NCBI GenBank assembly: GCA_947652605.1
Contig: OX393581.1
Span: 32,978,788 to 33,042,787, forward strand
Direction: 5' to 3'
Source: Elmis aenea
Lineage: Eukaryota > Arthropoda > Insecta > Coleoptera > Elmidae
Length of the DNA stretch: 64,000 nucleotides
A program made the position numbers and the translations under genes. The notes under the pieces were generated by a model that saw only the letters and a list, made by a program, of their open reading frames with translations, was not told where the DNA came from and did no database searches. Position 1 is the stretch's first letter. Every line of letters starts with the position of its first letter. Positions 48,020 to 60,613 of this stretch are shown here, one piece after another.

Positions 48020-49397
48020 CAATGCAAAGACAGAAAAAATTTAAAAGTATCGTCTCCCTTTAATTTTTCAAGTTTTTAAAACATCCCAATTGCACACAAT
48101 AAGGACTTTTAAAGTGTTACCACTGAAATACTTTATTGTATTTGAGATGCAATAAATTTAATGTAATTGGTTTTTAAAAAAGTGCGTTTCGAAATACAAT
48201 GGTCACAATAGAATATAGTTTTTCAAAAACATTGACGAAAAAGATTATTTCATCAACATTGCCATATTATTATTAAAAAGTTAATTTTAAAGCAGCTTTT
48301 GCGCATTAAGGCGCGTAATAAAGCTCTCATATACTGTGGTTTAACAATAAATCACTGAAAATAATAGATATAGGTTAACCCTAAATCTACCAGCGATAAA
48401 AAGTGATGGAAGCAATAATTTGTGTGGTGTGAACCTCACTTTCTAGGAGAAGTACATTTAGTTGCCACCCTTCATGCATCAGGCTGTATACAACAGCTGG
48501 AGCCTGCATTGACAGGGCCGCCATAAATGTAGCTTTATTTCCAATTTGGGGGAGAGATGAGCTTGGCCTCTACTTCGACACTTCTCTATTACGTCATAAA
48601 GTCGTCAAGAAATCTCCGAACTGTTTGAGATTGACACCATTTACATATTTTACCACCACTTACACGCTTTAAAAGAGTTGTTGATTCGATTTCATTCAAT
48701 TGTACTCGAACCTGTAGGGTGAAAAATTACACCTTGGGTATTTATTCAAAAGCGAGAGTGACAGAGTTGAGTGTCTCTAAATTGTGAAGTAATCAGTCAT
48801 GCATGAAGAGACACGCATACAATTATAGTGGAGTAGCGTTTTATTTCAAATCTTGGTTCATTTGTTTGATGATGCTTTTGTTCAAAAAACAACATTAATA
48901 ATGTAATCCCTGGAGATCTATCGCAACATAAAAAACACTTGTAGATTTATGTATGTTTTAAAGCTGCAGTGTTATTTGAAAATTTTAACGATTTATTTTT
49001 ATAAAAATTAAATAAATTATCATCTATGTATAATTGTATAATGCATAATGTCTTACAAAAATTAAAATTGAAACATGATAATTTAGTAACTTCCCCAAGT
49101 TAAATGGCTGCACAGTTAATAAGCGCTTAATTTCAAAATTATACTTTAAAAAATTGTGGTTTCGACAAAAAAATTATATTTCGATAAGTGTATCAGTATA
49201 TTATTCCAAATGAAAGTAATGGGAATGTTGGAAACGGAAGTAAAAAAAACGTCCAGGTACTGAAATATCCTGAAAAATATGGAAAGCTTACAATTTTTAT
49301 TAATAACTTACATGTTATCAACAAAAAAATAATAATTTTGGAATTCATGGTGTATGCAAAACAAAATTATCAGTGGTAATATAATAAGTGTATTGAA
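48020..49397. other. Anonymous stretch
   Basis: No gene is recognised. The patch at about 48440-48700 is GC-richer but lacks a frame or paired repeat. The frame at 49188-49379 is AT-driven and unsupported. Confidence 0.3.
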
Positions 49398-50024
49398 AAT
49401 TATCGATAATTTTTGGTAAGTATGCCCGAATACAAGTAGAGCTGAAAAAAACACGAGTACACGAGTGATTTTTTCTGATTCAACTTGCATGAGTGAAGAT
49501 TTGTCAAAAATTATAGATTATTTGCAATGCAAAAGTTATATTTTGTCAGAAAATTTTCTTCACCTAACCTACCTGTCAAATTAAATGTATGTTATGTCAA
49601 ATTTTACAAGTACTGTCAGAGTGGTGCGTTACGGGTGTGGTTTAATATATATTAAAGTAACGCTACTGGTCGCCGAAATTCGTCAAAAAATTATCAAGAC
49701 CAAAATATTTAATTCCCTCTCCAAATTTATCCTATAAAACTTACGACCAATCACAAACTCAGATTTCTTTGAAACGACCAATAAACGCATGAAAATCTGT
49801 TAATTTCGAAAAGGATATTATTAATGTACGATTATGCTTATTGGTCGTTTCGACGAAATCTGAGTTTGTTATTGGTCGAAAACGAAAATTTGACAGGAGG
49901 ATCAACATCTGACAGGGGAATGTAAAATGAGTACCGTGTAATAATGATCCTATTGGTAGTCTCTAGAAGATTTGAGATTAGTGATTGGTTGAAAACGCAA
50001 ATTTGACAGGTAAAGGAAATTTTC
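49398..50024 (-). repeat. Compound foldback repeat, copy D (inverted relative to copy C)
   Basis: Same two-module structure as 23403-23992 but on the opposite strand: the TTATCGATAATTTTTGG module at 49398-49535, then the GAAAATTTTCTTCACCT to AGGAAATTTTC module to 50024. The inner GACCAATCACAAACTCAGAT and ATCTGAGTTTGTTATTGGTC pair is cleaner here. Both modules travelling together in two places argues for one mobile unit. Confidence 0.7.
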
Positions 50025-51013
50025 GCAAAAATCCCGTTTAGTTTCAAGATAGGAAACGTTTTTATTTCTTATAGGCGCCATATTGAATGTTCTTGCTAAA
50101 AGGCGAACTTAGTGGTAAAATTAATGATAGTCTGATTTAAAAAAATGCACAGATATGCAGGGTTTGCCGATTTAGATCTTATTATAGGGGGTAATATTTT
50201 GTTTGCTAACGGAGATACAATAAAAAAAAGGAATAGGACATTAGTATCTCCAATATATGAGAGAATTGTAACAGCGAAACCGGAAATTAAATATTTTAAT
50301 CAGTACATACATATTGTAAAGCATGTTTTCGTAACTCATTTGTTTTCCGTATAATATGATATAATGAGCATCTAAACACATTGCAGTCTAGAGTATAAGG
50401 AACGAAGTTAATGTTAGGTATAAAACTGCAAACTAAACTTTCATTTAACTTTGTGTAACGCAATAAAACGTTAGTAGTTTTTCCATAGTTCGTGTTTTGC
50501 AGATAGGAGCTGTTTTGAATATCAAAACCAAGTGTAATTACATTACCCAGTACTACTCGGCTAATGGAGTTGGAAGAATTTCGCTATAAATAAACCTTTA
50601 GCCGGAAAAGGACTGTCTGCTTATGCCAATATTAGCATGCTGAACTTGAATATTCATCAAGTCGTGTCGTCAAATTTTTAGTAAAATAAAACACACGTTT
50701 TTACCAAAATGAAAGTTCATTGGGGCTTAATGGAGTGATTATGGTTGAGGTTGCAATGGTTTGCCAATCTGGTTAAACGTCCCACATGCGTCACAATAAA
50801 AGTCCACGGTAAATGCATTTCTGTCCTTTGTGATGTAAATTTTTAATACTTTCACAGTTGTCCGTATACAATAGTTGATACTTACTCATTACTAGATTGT
50901 TACTTAAAATGGTACGTACGTACCACGGTCGAGATGAATTTTTTGAAAACAAAAATCACTAGTATTTTCTAAAATTGTGTTTTAAATGTTCAAAACAATT
51001 GTTTTCAACAATA
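50025..51013. other. Anonymous stretch
   Basis: No recognised gene. A 69-codon plus frame at 50145-50354 begins with an ATG, but has no family signal. An acceptor-like GTGTTTTGCAG ends near 50502. Confidence 0.3.
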
Positions 51014-51238
51014 CTACACTTCACCATTGCTCCCTTTCCGCATCTTAAAGCTCCCAACCAACCATCTTTTACTTGCAAAATAATTGTGAACTACAGTATC
51101 AGGCTTCTCATCAGATATCAACTTTCGCAAATTTCCCAAAAATGACCTAAAGTCGCTTTTACCAAGTCGGGTGAGTACAGTGAATGCTCGCTCCATTACT
51201 TTTATCTGTTTTAAGCTAAAACCTTGTTTTTCAGTCAT
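51014..51238 (-). CDS. Hypothetical 74-residue open frame
   Basis: Starts at ATG 51238-51236 (MTEKQGFSLKQIKVMERAF...) and ends at TAG 51014-51016. Balanced composition with K, R, E, D, one W and an amphipathic SLKQIKVMERAFTVLTRLG stretch makes it more protein-like than other short frames nearby. The frame is open further upstream without a better ATG. A mariner-like HTH relic lies 170 bp upstream on the same strand, but this frame does not resemble a mariner transposase. No family recognised. Confidence 0.3.
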   Translation of the reverse strand: MTEKQGFSLKQIKVMERAFTVLTRLGKSDFRSFLGNLRKLISDEKPDTVVHNYFASKRWLVGSFKMRKGSNGEV

Positions 51239-51411
51239 ATTCGGAGTTTGCTCATCTTGAGACCTTCGAGAGTTGATGCGGCACAAAAAGATTGATAACG
51301 TTTTTAAATTATAAGTAATTGTGGAGGATTGTTTTAACAGCCGAGGATGTTATCTTAAGTTAATGCTCTTTTATCCCATTGATGGCTTTATTGCCATCTT
51401 TATTTATCTCT

Positions 51412-51558
51412 TTAATAGGCGTAGCTTTCGGGTCCAAATGCTTCGTAACAGCGATAAATTGTAGCCAAGGAAGGCCCTTGTTCACTAAAAGCTAAATGTA
51501 AACTTTCCTTGCACTGGCGATATGCTCTCGGCTCAACTCCATGTTTAACTAAATCCAC
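51412..51558 (-). pseudogene. Mariner-like transposase HTH fragment
   Basis: The minus frame reads VDLVKHGVEPRAYRQC, LHLAFSEQGPSLATIYRCYEAF and stops at TAA 51414-51412. The order GVEPR, then F...GPS.ATIYR.YE.F, follows the recognition helix region of mariner transposases. Stops lie immediately upstream and the DDE catalytic part is absent, so this is a short relic. Confidence 0.5.
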
Positions 51559-53635
51559 TATTTATTAAAGTAAGTTCACAGTTAATGAAGGTGTGAATTT
51601 TTCACGCCCTGCTAGTATTCTTCATTATCAATAAATTCAGCTTGGCGCTCGTATTATTATGTTGTGTGACGGTAAACATAATTCAGAACACGGTATCTGA
51701 GTAATGTCCGCTTCCGGTAGCTTAATACATTATTAGCTTCTAATTTTTATGGAAATTGTTCTTTGTTTGTAAAACAATTGTCATTCAATACATCGTTAAA
51801 TTATAATTAATCGTTGCTGTTTTACTGTAATTATAAAGAGTACGTTCATCGTGTATGCCTTGTTGGCAATTAATAGCGGCGTCAATATATATTTTTACGT
51901 AGGAAATGCCAATATTCGAGACTTTTTTAGTTAAGTCTGAATTTATTTCCGTAGGACGTATCTGGCGAACTTCAAGAGACTGTCGTGCGCCCAATCGATT
52001 TTAAGCGTTCTGATATGCAAATTTTATGACAGAGTTTTGCTTGCTTCCATTGGCAAGTGATAAAAAGCTGCTGAAATTAATTTTACATTGTAATTCAGCA
52101 TATTAGGCTGCGCTGAATATGGTGCAAATAGTTAACAGAAGTAACAAATAATACATTTGACATTTACAAAGATGCGTGTCTATTAAAATCCTAAACGAAC
52201 AAGTTAAGTTGTGATTTAGTAAGAATATTTGAAAAATATAAAAAAATTATCTTCATCAACTTTTTCAATATTTACAACAATAAACGGAGATATGACACAT
52301 TATAAATATGACAACAAAAACACTATTTTTCCAATAATCTAAAACCAGAAATATTTTTGAAAACTGAGTTTGTCTCAAAAAACTGCACATTTTTGGTAAT
52401 TTAAACGTCTCTCTATCTTGAATATTAACCGAGATACCCATGCAATCCCATCGAATTTGGACCACCCTGTACTATTCTTTTTGATTTTATGTTTTTATAT
52501 CACTAACCGTTTATTAATATGCAGTTGGCTGTCATAACAATTATTATTCATGTAGCTGGAACTTTCCTAGGTAACAGTAACCAACCACCCTTGAGGCGTT
52601 GTTTATGTTACTCTTTATTAATTATGTATACGGACTTTCAAAACAAAATTTTAAGTGCTGCATAAATATACAATCGGACGTCAACGTCTGTCTCAATATT
52701 ACTAAATATTTAGCTGTTTAAAAATAAATACAATCGTTTTTTTTTGTGTACAGTATATCAAATTTATTTGTACAGATCAGCATCCGAGTAGTGACAGGTC
52801 ATTTAAACTCACGCTAGACAAAATACAGACTTTCATATTTATTTTTAAACTAAATGTCTGAAAGACCATGTATATGTGTATATATAAACAGAACTTGGAA
52901 CAATGTGATTATTGCATAATATCGAAACTGGCGTTTATTCCAGAGCAGTATCATAATAAAGCCGTAAAACAATAAAAAGTTATATTTTGTTAGTGTCGAT
53001 AACCGAAAGAAAACAGAACCAGACGCCCCAAGATGCGCTGGCAACATTCCAAAACAATCTAGACGAGAAAATGTTAACCCGTTTGACCCAATTTTCCAAG
53101 TTTACGAATGTGTTTGAACACCAAACGATAATATTGGTGATAACAACGCAAGATCGTAAACAAACAGTCGTTCAACTATGCTTTATTAATTTGAACTATC
53201 GTACCTCGCAGATAACAGACCACACGTCATAAATTTCTTTATATATATTTAATTTAAACAATGACACATTCTGTCCTTAAACATGTGGTTTTAATGTTAA
53301 TAAAGTGACTGTGTGTGTGTATTTTAAATTTATGAACGGAATATAAATTGTTACAATTTGTTTTCGCGTCATTGCGATTGTTTGTTGAACTTCGCGGATA
53401 TATCGTACTTTGTACATATTACGTTGAGTATATATACGTATCACGTTCTAATTTTACTAGAGTTCTAGTTTTAAATTTAGCACGATGATTCACTTGTAGT
53501 AAAATTGTTTTAATAAATAGCATACTTAGCCGGTATTTTGTTTCGTCCACAATGAGTTACGTCTGTATCTTCACAGACATTAAGTTGTTTAAACAAATCG
53601 TTGCAATTAGCAATTTTATTATATCATATGTAATA
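51559..53635. other. Anonymous stretch
   Basis: No gene is recognised. A single transposon-tip-like GGACCACCCTGTA at about 52457-52470 has no partner. The frame at 52987-53232 is unsupported. Confidence 0.3.
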
Positions 53636-53779
53636 GGCCGTTTACACTAATGGTTTTGCTGACTTGGTTTTGCATGTGGTTATGATCGTGTGTGTGAACG
53701 CTAAAACTAAGCACTTGTATTGACCTGTAAACGGCCTTTTCGATTTTAAAACCACGTGCCAAACCGTAAGTGTAAACGG
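53636..53779. mobile_element. Small MITE with CCGTTTACACT tips
   Basis: CCGTTTACACTAATGGTTTTG (53638 onward) pairs with CAAAACC-type right end reading CCAAACCGTAAGTGTAAACG (53759-53778). An internal GTAAACGGCC near 53723 suggests a second, nested end. About 142 bp, no coding capacity. Abuts the GGAGC hAT fragment. Confidence 0.55.
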
Positions 53780-53790
53780 GTACGCGATCA

Positions 53791-53955
53791 TGTGCAATGG
53801 GTTTTTGCCCGGAGCTAGAGCGGAGTCCGGAGCAAATAATCTTGATAGCTCCACTGCTACAGTTTATTATGTACAATTAAATTTAAAAAAAAAACACTTT
53901 TCCGTCTTTTTAACATTTCAGGATCAAAAATTTGTTCTTACAAACAATTGTTTAA
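53791..53955. mobile_element. Fragment of the GGAGC hAT family, copy 3
   Basis: Shares AATGGGTTTTTGCCCGGAGC, GGAGTCCGGAGCAAATAAT and the GCTCCACTGCT block with copies at 19813 and 27857, and continues into their interior (TTTGTTCTTACAAAC). Both tips are missing. Confidence 0.75.
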
Positions 53956-54439
53956 CTGTACCTACTTGTTTGTGTAATCATAGACAATTGCACTTGTTTG
54001 TAGCATTTGCATTTTTAATGCAATGTCTGTAAAACAAAAAGACATTTGTTGGCTAGCGTACCTATTAATCGTTGGGTACACAACAAAAACCCGCATATTC
54101 GAATCGATATCGCGGTTCAAAATAATATGCCGATTTAGTTTGATTCCGGTTCAAAATTCAGTTCGGTTTGACGCCCCGGCAAAAATAATAATAAACATTT
54201 CAAGTAAATTTTGATGGTGCTTTAAGATGAAGTAACTTTGTTATTTACTCAATTTAACCAACAGCAAATTAAAGCAAAAGGGTGTATTGATTAGGAAAAA
54301 GCAAATATTTTTACATTGTAGGTACTTATTCTGTAACAATATTTTGTTTCAAATTATCACAATCGTCTACAGCTCTACAGAGAAATCACGCAAAAAGAAT
54401 AAATATGACACAATTTTTTTAACAGTCTTATCAGGAAGG

Positions 54440-54760
54440 GGGTTGGCAGAAAAATAAACGACTCCTGACTCCCGAGTTGGTCTTTTAAAACCGGCTCCGA
54501 CTCCTGACTTCTTTCATTAATGCACTGAATAACATTAAGGAAAACTTGTATTAAATATATTTATTTTCGTTTCCGCCCTTGAACAAAAAACAGTGTCTTT
54601 CCTGTTTCCGCTCTTTAAAAAAATCTGTTAATATCTTTATTTGGTTTCTGTTTTCGTTCTGTTCTCATCCTTGATAAAAACTAATTAAAGAGTCGGGAAT
54701 TGATAATTTTTCTGACTCCCGACTCCTTCTAAAAGCTTCGACTCCCGTCTCAGAGTATCG
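54440..54760. repeat. hAT-like relic with GACTCC arrays
   Basis: CGACTCCTGACTCCCGAGTT and GGCTCCGACTCCTGACTTC at the left and CTGACTCCCGACTCC plus CGACTCCCGTCTC at the right mirror the subterminal arrays of a hAT family. A CTGTTTTCGTTCTGTTCTC stretch inside resembles the end of the 59711-60606 element. Tips and target duplication are lost. Confidence 0.45.
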
Positions 54761-54960
54761 TCTTATGTTAGCTGTTTTGTATTTGTATTCTTCTCGCTAG
54801 TGAAAAAGGTTTTGAAAATATTGTACATAGTACACCAGCTTCGAATTCTTTTTTGGTTAATTTTTTTAGGGAGTGGTACATAAGAATAATGCTTCCTGAT
54901 TAATTTCTATACTTATTGTTCATTGTCAACGTTAATTTTAAGAATACAATTTAATTTTTT

Positions 54961-55046
54961 TTTTTTTGTTTCAGGTACGAATATATTTCCAAGGGTTATA
55001 CCACTCTTAAGAATGTTGAATCTTACTACAAATAACGGCGTTAATT
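54961..55046 (+). other. Candidate recursive splice site 3 with 72-nt RS-exon
   Basis: A run of thirteen T and GTTTCAG end at 54974, and GTACGA follows. The next donor, GTAAGTG, starts at 55047, making an RS-exon 54975-55046. One frame is open across it (TNIFPRVIPLL...). The polypyrimidine tract is the strongest of the three; the fused donor GTACGA is the weakest because +4 is C. An ordinary 72-nt cassette exon is the main alternative. Confidence 0.5.
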
Positions 55047-58000
55047 GTAAGTGAAATTATTTTTGCTATATGCGTAACTTCATTGCTAAAAGTTTGGGTA
55101 ATTATGGGAATTAATTAGGCTCAATCAAATGAAAGTTGGTACGAATCAGTTGCTTACTACTACGATGCACCTAACTTTCGGGAAGAAGCACCTCATCTAT
55201 ATGCTAGAGATCAGCTTGACAATGAAGAACCAATAACGTTTGTTTTTTACGTAATTTACTAGATCTAAATTGATTTTATGTAGCAAAAATCTTTTCCTTG
55301 CGGATGCTTTCAAGCAATCACTTAAGTTACTCATGCACGAAGAGTTTAAACCACGCTGGCTGATGTATCAAATTAACTTTTTCGGCTTAACTTGTTAACC
55401 ATAAAAAATTGACACAAACATAGCTATAAACACATCGGACTAACGCTTTACTACGTAATTGTGTAGCTGTAATATGCAGTTTGGTAAGTACAAGTAATCA
55501 TATTTCTACACTCTATATTACTACTACCGTGGTCATAATCTTAGTTGACTTTAAACATGAAATCCATCAGCAGATCTTAGATTTTATTATTACTAGCGAG
55601 TAATGGAGCAATTTGTAACCATTTAACAACATGTTTATTATATCGTAAGGAATAAATTCCAAACAAAAATGTAAGTAAAACAGCCTCAATGTGTTATTTT
55701 ACGGCAAGTAACGAATCCTGCCGTAATCGTGTAACGTAATAACCTAACGTTATTACGTACTTTTTATTTTTATGCTAGCACATTAAGTTATTATTTCAGT
55801 TCAGATAATTTTTTTATGTTTAAAATTCAAATTATAAAGTAACACTTACTGCAAATTAAGGTAAAACTTAATTATTTACTGAAATAAATAAATATCGCTA
55901 TCCTGTTTCTTATAATAACGAGCGATACCCATTTTTTTAAATGAAATGTGGAAGGGAAAAATTCCGACGGGCAATAAACTTTGATTAGTAATTGTAAACA
56001 GCGCATGCGTGTACAAATTCAGCAACAGTTCTTGCCTTCGTTCATGTACTACTTTTACCGTCCACGAATTAGTTAGACATTTTGCTACAGTCCTTGCCTT
56101 TGTTCATGTATTGCTTATACCGTCCATGAACTAGTTCATGGATTGATCCGATAACTGCTGGAACAACCGACTAACCGTCCGATGAATTATCAGAGACTTT
56201 GCTGAAACGCGATATCGATACTGCGTACACGCCTCTGATTTTTCATCGGATCGTACATAACCTTGCTGTAACAAAACTTATATATAAGTTCAATTGGATT
56301 TCTTATAGGTACCGTACTATTTTAACAAAAATGCACGTGCCGAGAGGTTCTAAATCGAGGTAGAAAATAGTTCGATACTAATTTTTAAAAACCTAAACTG
56401 TTGTTTACAAAGCTGACTTTTAAAAATTCTAATATTGTTGAGTTAAAAACTAAAGAGGTTCAATTTAAGCTGACTTTACTGTACCATTATGTATTGTAAT
56501 ACTATTTCATTTGTATATCTAAGAATAATGTCAAAATTTTTTGTCGTTTCTAATTTTAAATATTCAAAATTGTTTCGTTGATAATAATAATAAAATGCAT
56601 ATTTTGTATCTTTCTGTGTTGTTTCCATCAACATTTCTCCCCAATATTGTCTGTGCTTTGTTTACCGAGCCATTTGTAGGTCTCTTGAAATTTTAAGCAT
56701 GCGATAGTATTTGCTGTAACGATTTAGGGTTGCCAGGGTAACCCGATATAGGTGCCTACGAAGGTATGCATTTAATGGTGTGAACCGTGCAGCTTTGTAA
56801 ACCTTTACGTTGTTCTATTTTGATCGAGCCCCGCGCAATTAGCGACCAACATTTTAATTGTAAATGCTTTTATCAGTACAATGCTAGCTAGCATAGACAC
56901 AGCTTAGGTGATTGATTAGTGTTTGGGGTTATGTCTGTGGTTTATTCAGATTTTTTAATCCAAAAATAAGAAAAAATATTAAGGCGTATATAACGTAATA
57001 AATACATTACTTTATATCGGAAAGTTATTTTTTAGATACAACGTAAATAATTGGTTTTGTTTGTTTTATAAAATTGGTAGACTAAAATTTTAATTTACTA
57101 AGAAATTAAAGAATTTTTAAGAAATTATAGCTAACTAAGATAACGGATTAGCTAACATTTTGTAGACAAATATCTGTAGCAGATGCAACAAGTCATGGTG
57201 AACGATGGATAGTGTTGTGTTCTGGCCAACGAGAACGCCAACGTGATTATGAATAATTATTGTTGATTTCAGATCCACAAAATAAGAACAACGTTTTTCT
57301 GCTAAAATCAAACTAGGTGTACGATTTTATCGAACATACATGTTGTACCCTGCAAGTACTCGTCATGAGTTTTTTATTTGAAGATGCAACAAAAACCTTA
57401 AAAAATATTATAAAACCTGCTTTATCACGTTAATCGGTCTTTCATGTGTGCAGATAATCTTAAGAATGAAAATGATCAGGTTACCAAGACGTAGTTACAC
57501 AAGAATTTTTAACTTCTGTCAACGTTGAGTATATAACTTAATAAAAAACATTTCAAATTAAGGTTCTTCAGACAGCTTTTCGAAAGCAAACCTTTGCTTT
57601 GGTGTGTTTCATTTGTTTGTTCATACACATCAGCATTAGTTTTGGTAGTACGTCAGAAAGATCTAGCGACTCATGTGGATGCAACTTTATTTGCATTGAG
57701 CTTCATGATCAAATTAAACGGTTAACAATTGGTATAAACGTCGAATTTTTTATGATATAAATTCGATGATAGTATCTGAATGTCAGTGCAGAGATGATTT
57801 AGCAGATTATGATGGCATGCAACGGTACTACTTAAAGGGAAAAAAGTAGTGAACAAGGATGTGAACATCTGTATGTTCGTGGAATTTAAATAATGTTCTA
57901 AACTTATTTTTATAATTTGTTGTCAGATATTAAAAACAGAGAAATATAACTATTTTTTCAGTTTTAGTGGCACATATCTCGAATGTTTTTCTGACAGGTT

Positions 58001-59203
58001 ACACTTGTACGTTAAAAAAATTGGCACATATATCACTTTAAATTCAGTAAATAATTACGTTAATGTTAAATGCAGAATGCAGTTAGAATCGGTTTTTGGT
58101 TTGAAATTTAAACCTTAATAGCTTAAAGAAATGTGTGTAAATGTAACTGATGCTTAAACAAAAATAAATTCATTATGTTCTAAGTGTAGTATGCTGTAAA
58201 GTAAATTATACTTATTGAATTTGGCCAGCGTTTTGTTTTAATGAAAAAATTTAGAATTATCTATTTAAATTGTCCGAATCACTTTTATAATTTATATTAA
58301 TTTATTCCTTTATTGGACACTGTAAAACGATTTCATTATTGAATTATTTATTTAGCATTTGGAAGTGATATTAGCCTGTCGACTTAATCTAATTTAAAAG
58401 GGGGTTTAGCGTTTAAATAACGTATATTTTTTGTTTGCTAAAAAAACTGTTGAAATCACCCTTGAAAGTCCGGTGAACAAATGGTAACGACGACGAAAAT
58501 CAAAAGTAAGTGTCCCTTCGACAACTTTAAACATAAGTTCGTAAACAAAAGAAATTACAAAGTAAAATCCACCCTTGACTTCTTCGGTTATGGGGTATTT
58601 TACTTTTATACAAAGGCAGAGTATAAGCTGTTGTAGGAGCAATTAATTTGTAAGAGATATTTTTCGTGTAATATCCCCCGCGGGTAGCGGTTACACTTCC
58701 CCTATACCCTGCAAACCATCATGATTAACCTAATTGTTGAATGTCTGTGCAGAACCCTCGTCATGTTCATGATAACAGTCATATAATCGTAGAGGATTAA
58801 ATTAGAAGGCAAAGTAAGGCTTAAGACTGTTAATCTCCTTTTTATATTGAGTGCCCTAGAAATCTTAATGAGAAATATTTCTTGATAATGAAATTGAAAT
58901 TGAGATTAATCTTTTTCTTTCATCATAAAAGGTATCACAGCTTGATTTTTAAAGTACCCTTTTTCATAATAACTCAATAAACACGCTGCATAATTTTTTT
59001 AAAATGCAATTATTAATTTCAACAAATTTTGGATTCGATATTAGATGAAAATAATGTAAAATAAAAATTCCGTTTGGCACTAAAATTTCTATTAATATAA
59101 TTTATATTTCATGTTAATAAAAGGAGAGATTATGAAACAAAACTAATTTTATTTACGTACACTCGACTTGTGATTTGTTGATTGAAACTTTCTTTGTTAT
59201 AGA
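55047..59203. other. Long anonymous stretch with one tandem duplication
   Basis: No gene is recognised. Positions 56017-56149 hold two imperfect 62-bp direct repeats sharing CTTGCCTT(C/T)GTTCATGTA and CCGTCCA(C/T)GAA. An acceptor-like GATTTCAG ends at 57272 without a clear exon. The minus frame at 58406-58642 is unsupported. Confidence 0.4.
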
Positions 59204-59480
59204 CGAAGTATTTTCCTTGCTAGCGTTCTACAAGGCAATTAAATTAAATCAAAGAAACTGCACTTTTATGTTCGTATGGATGCGTGTAATGCCATTACAA
59301 GATTTTGTGGCGGAAGTGTTTCTGTTTTCCCCTCGTTCTTTGTCTTCTTTGATCCCTGAACAGTATCATATAGAACAAAGTAAAAAACTTTACACGTATT
59401 CTGAAGCAAACCAATTGTTCACAAATAACTCGGAACATTTTAAGTTCTCTGTGGATTACGAAATAGCAGGGATAATATAA
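59204..59480 (+). CDS. Weak candidate terminal exon, unknown protein
   Basis: TTTCTTTGTTATAG ends at 59203, and an open frame then runs from DEVFSLLAFYKA through FLFSPRSLSSLIPEQY to YEIAGII and TAA at 59480. Composition is plausible for protein, but there is no family match and no upstream exon is identified. An overlapping frame of similar length exists on the minus strand, so chance is likely. Confidence 0.18.
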
Positions 59481-59703
59481 TACCGTTTTAAAAGTGCGAG
59501 TACAGTAAATGCTTCTGTATTTCAACAACAACACTATCACCGCTGACAAAGCAATGAGTATATGAGAGACCTGTTCTGTTTTTAAATATTTAAAATATCG
59601 ATTTAACATATTAGGTTATAGTAATGGTACTTTCAATAAATAGTATTGCTCGATAGTTTTTACATGACATAGTTACCATTTGTTTGTATGATCTAATAGG
59701 TAA

Positions 59704-60613
59704 CTAGGTACAGGGACTAAAATTGAAAAATAATTCGTGCGTTTCTGATCGGAACGAAAACGAAATTTTTCGTTTTCGTTTTTAACGTTTACACCCTAAA
59801 ATTCCGTTTTCGTTTACCGAAATGTAATAACGGTTAATACCGCTTACACCGTTTTTGTTTTTTAGCCACCACTCTCTTTTTACAAAATTTAGAGCCGAAG
59901 ACTTTTCAAAGAACGATCACCAAATGTCAAAATGAAAGTGTTGGTAACCCTATTAGCACAATAAAATCCCTATTATTCGATCCAGATTATTAACATTATA
60001 AATACTTTGTATATACTAATAGGTAAATCAGCACAGTTCGCCTTTGAATAAAATAAATTTTGGCGTGATTATTTTCCACTTTCGGTAATAAATGTGGGAT
60101 ATAAAACGTTTGTGATGCATTTTATAGTCCATTTACATTTTTGTTTTTGTTTCTTAGCAATCGTTGGGCCCCCGCTAAATTGTAAGCGGCGATATGTTCG
60201 GTTTTAATCCATATTAACTATCCAAAGCGAATTATTACAAAGTGTAAAACTGATTTTCGTATATTTAGTGTAGTTTGTACAAACCTAGAACAATTAATCA
60301 ATGTCAATTGTTGTCATATCAAGCGTATATTATTTATTTATTGATGATCAAATCAACATATTAGAAAGAGAAAATATTTACTTACACATGTATATGGAGA
60401 AAAGTGAAGCTCACTTGTTTTAAGTGAGATATTTTACTGCCTCGAGGAGTCCCCTCAGCATAGACGGTAAATTTGCATTTGTGTTTAATGAATATAATTT
60501 AAATAGTAATAAAACCGGTAATATAAATTATTTATTTCGTTTTCGTTCTTATAAAAATGTCGGTTAATTTTGTTTATCGTTTTCGTTCCGTTCTCATCAG
60601 TCCCTGCTAGGTA
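59704..60613. mobile_element. hAT-like element, 896 bp, with TTTTCGTTTTCGTT arrays
   Basis: The element is 59711-60606 with tips CAGGGACT and AGTCCCTG. CTAGGTA flanks both sides (59704-59710, 60607-60613), one base short of the usual 8-bp duplication. Multiple CGTTTTCGTT motifs lie inside both ends. No transposase frame is recognised. Confidence 0.7.

Noticed and set aside
59295..59609. 104-residue minus-strand frame
   Set aside because: Overlaps the plus-strand candidate exon; AT-biased composition and no splice or family evidence.
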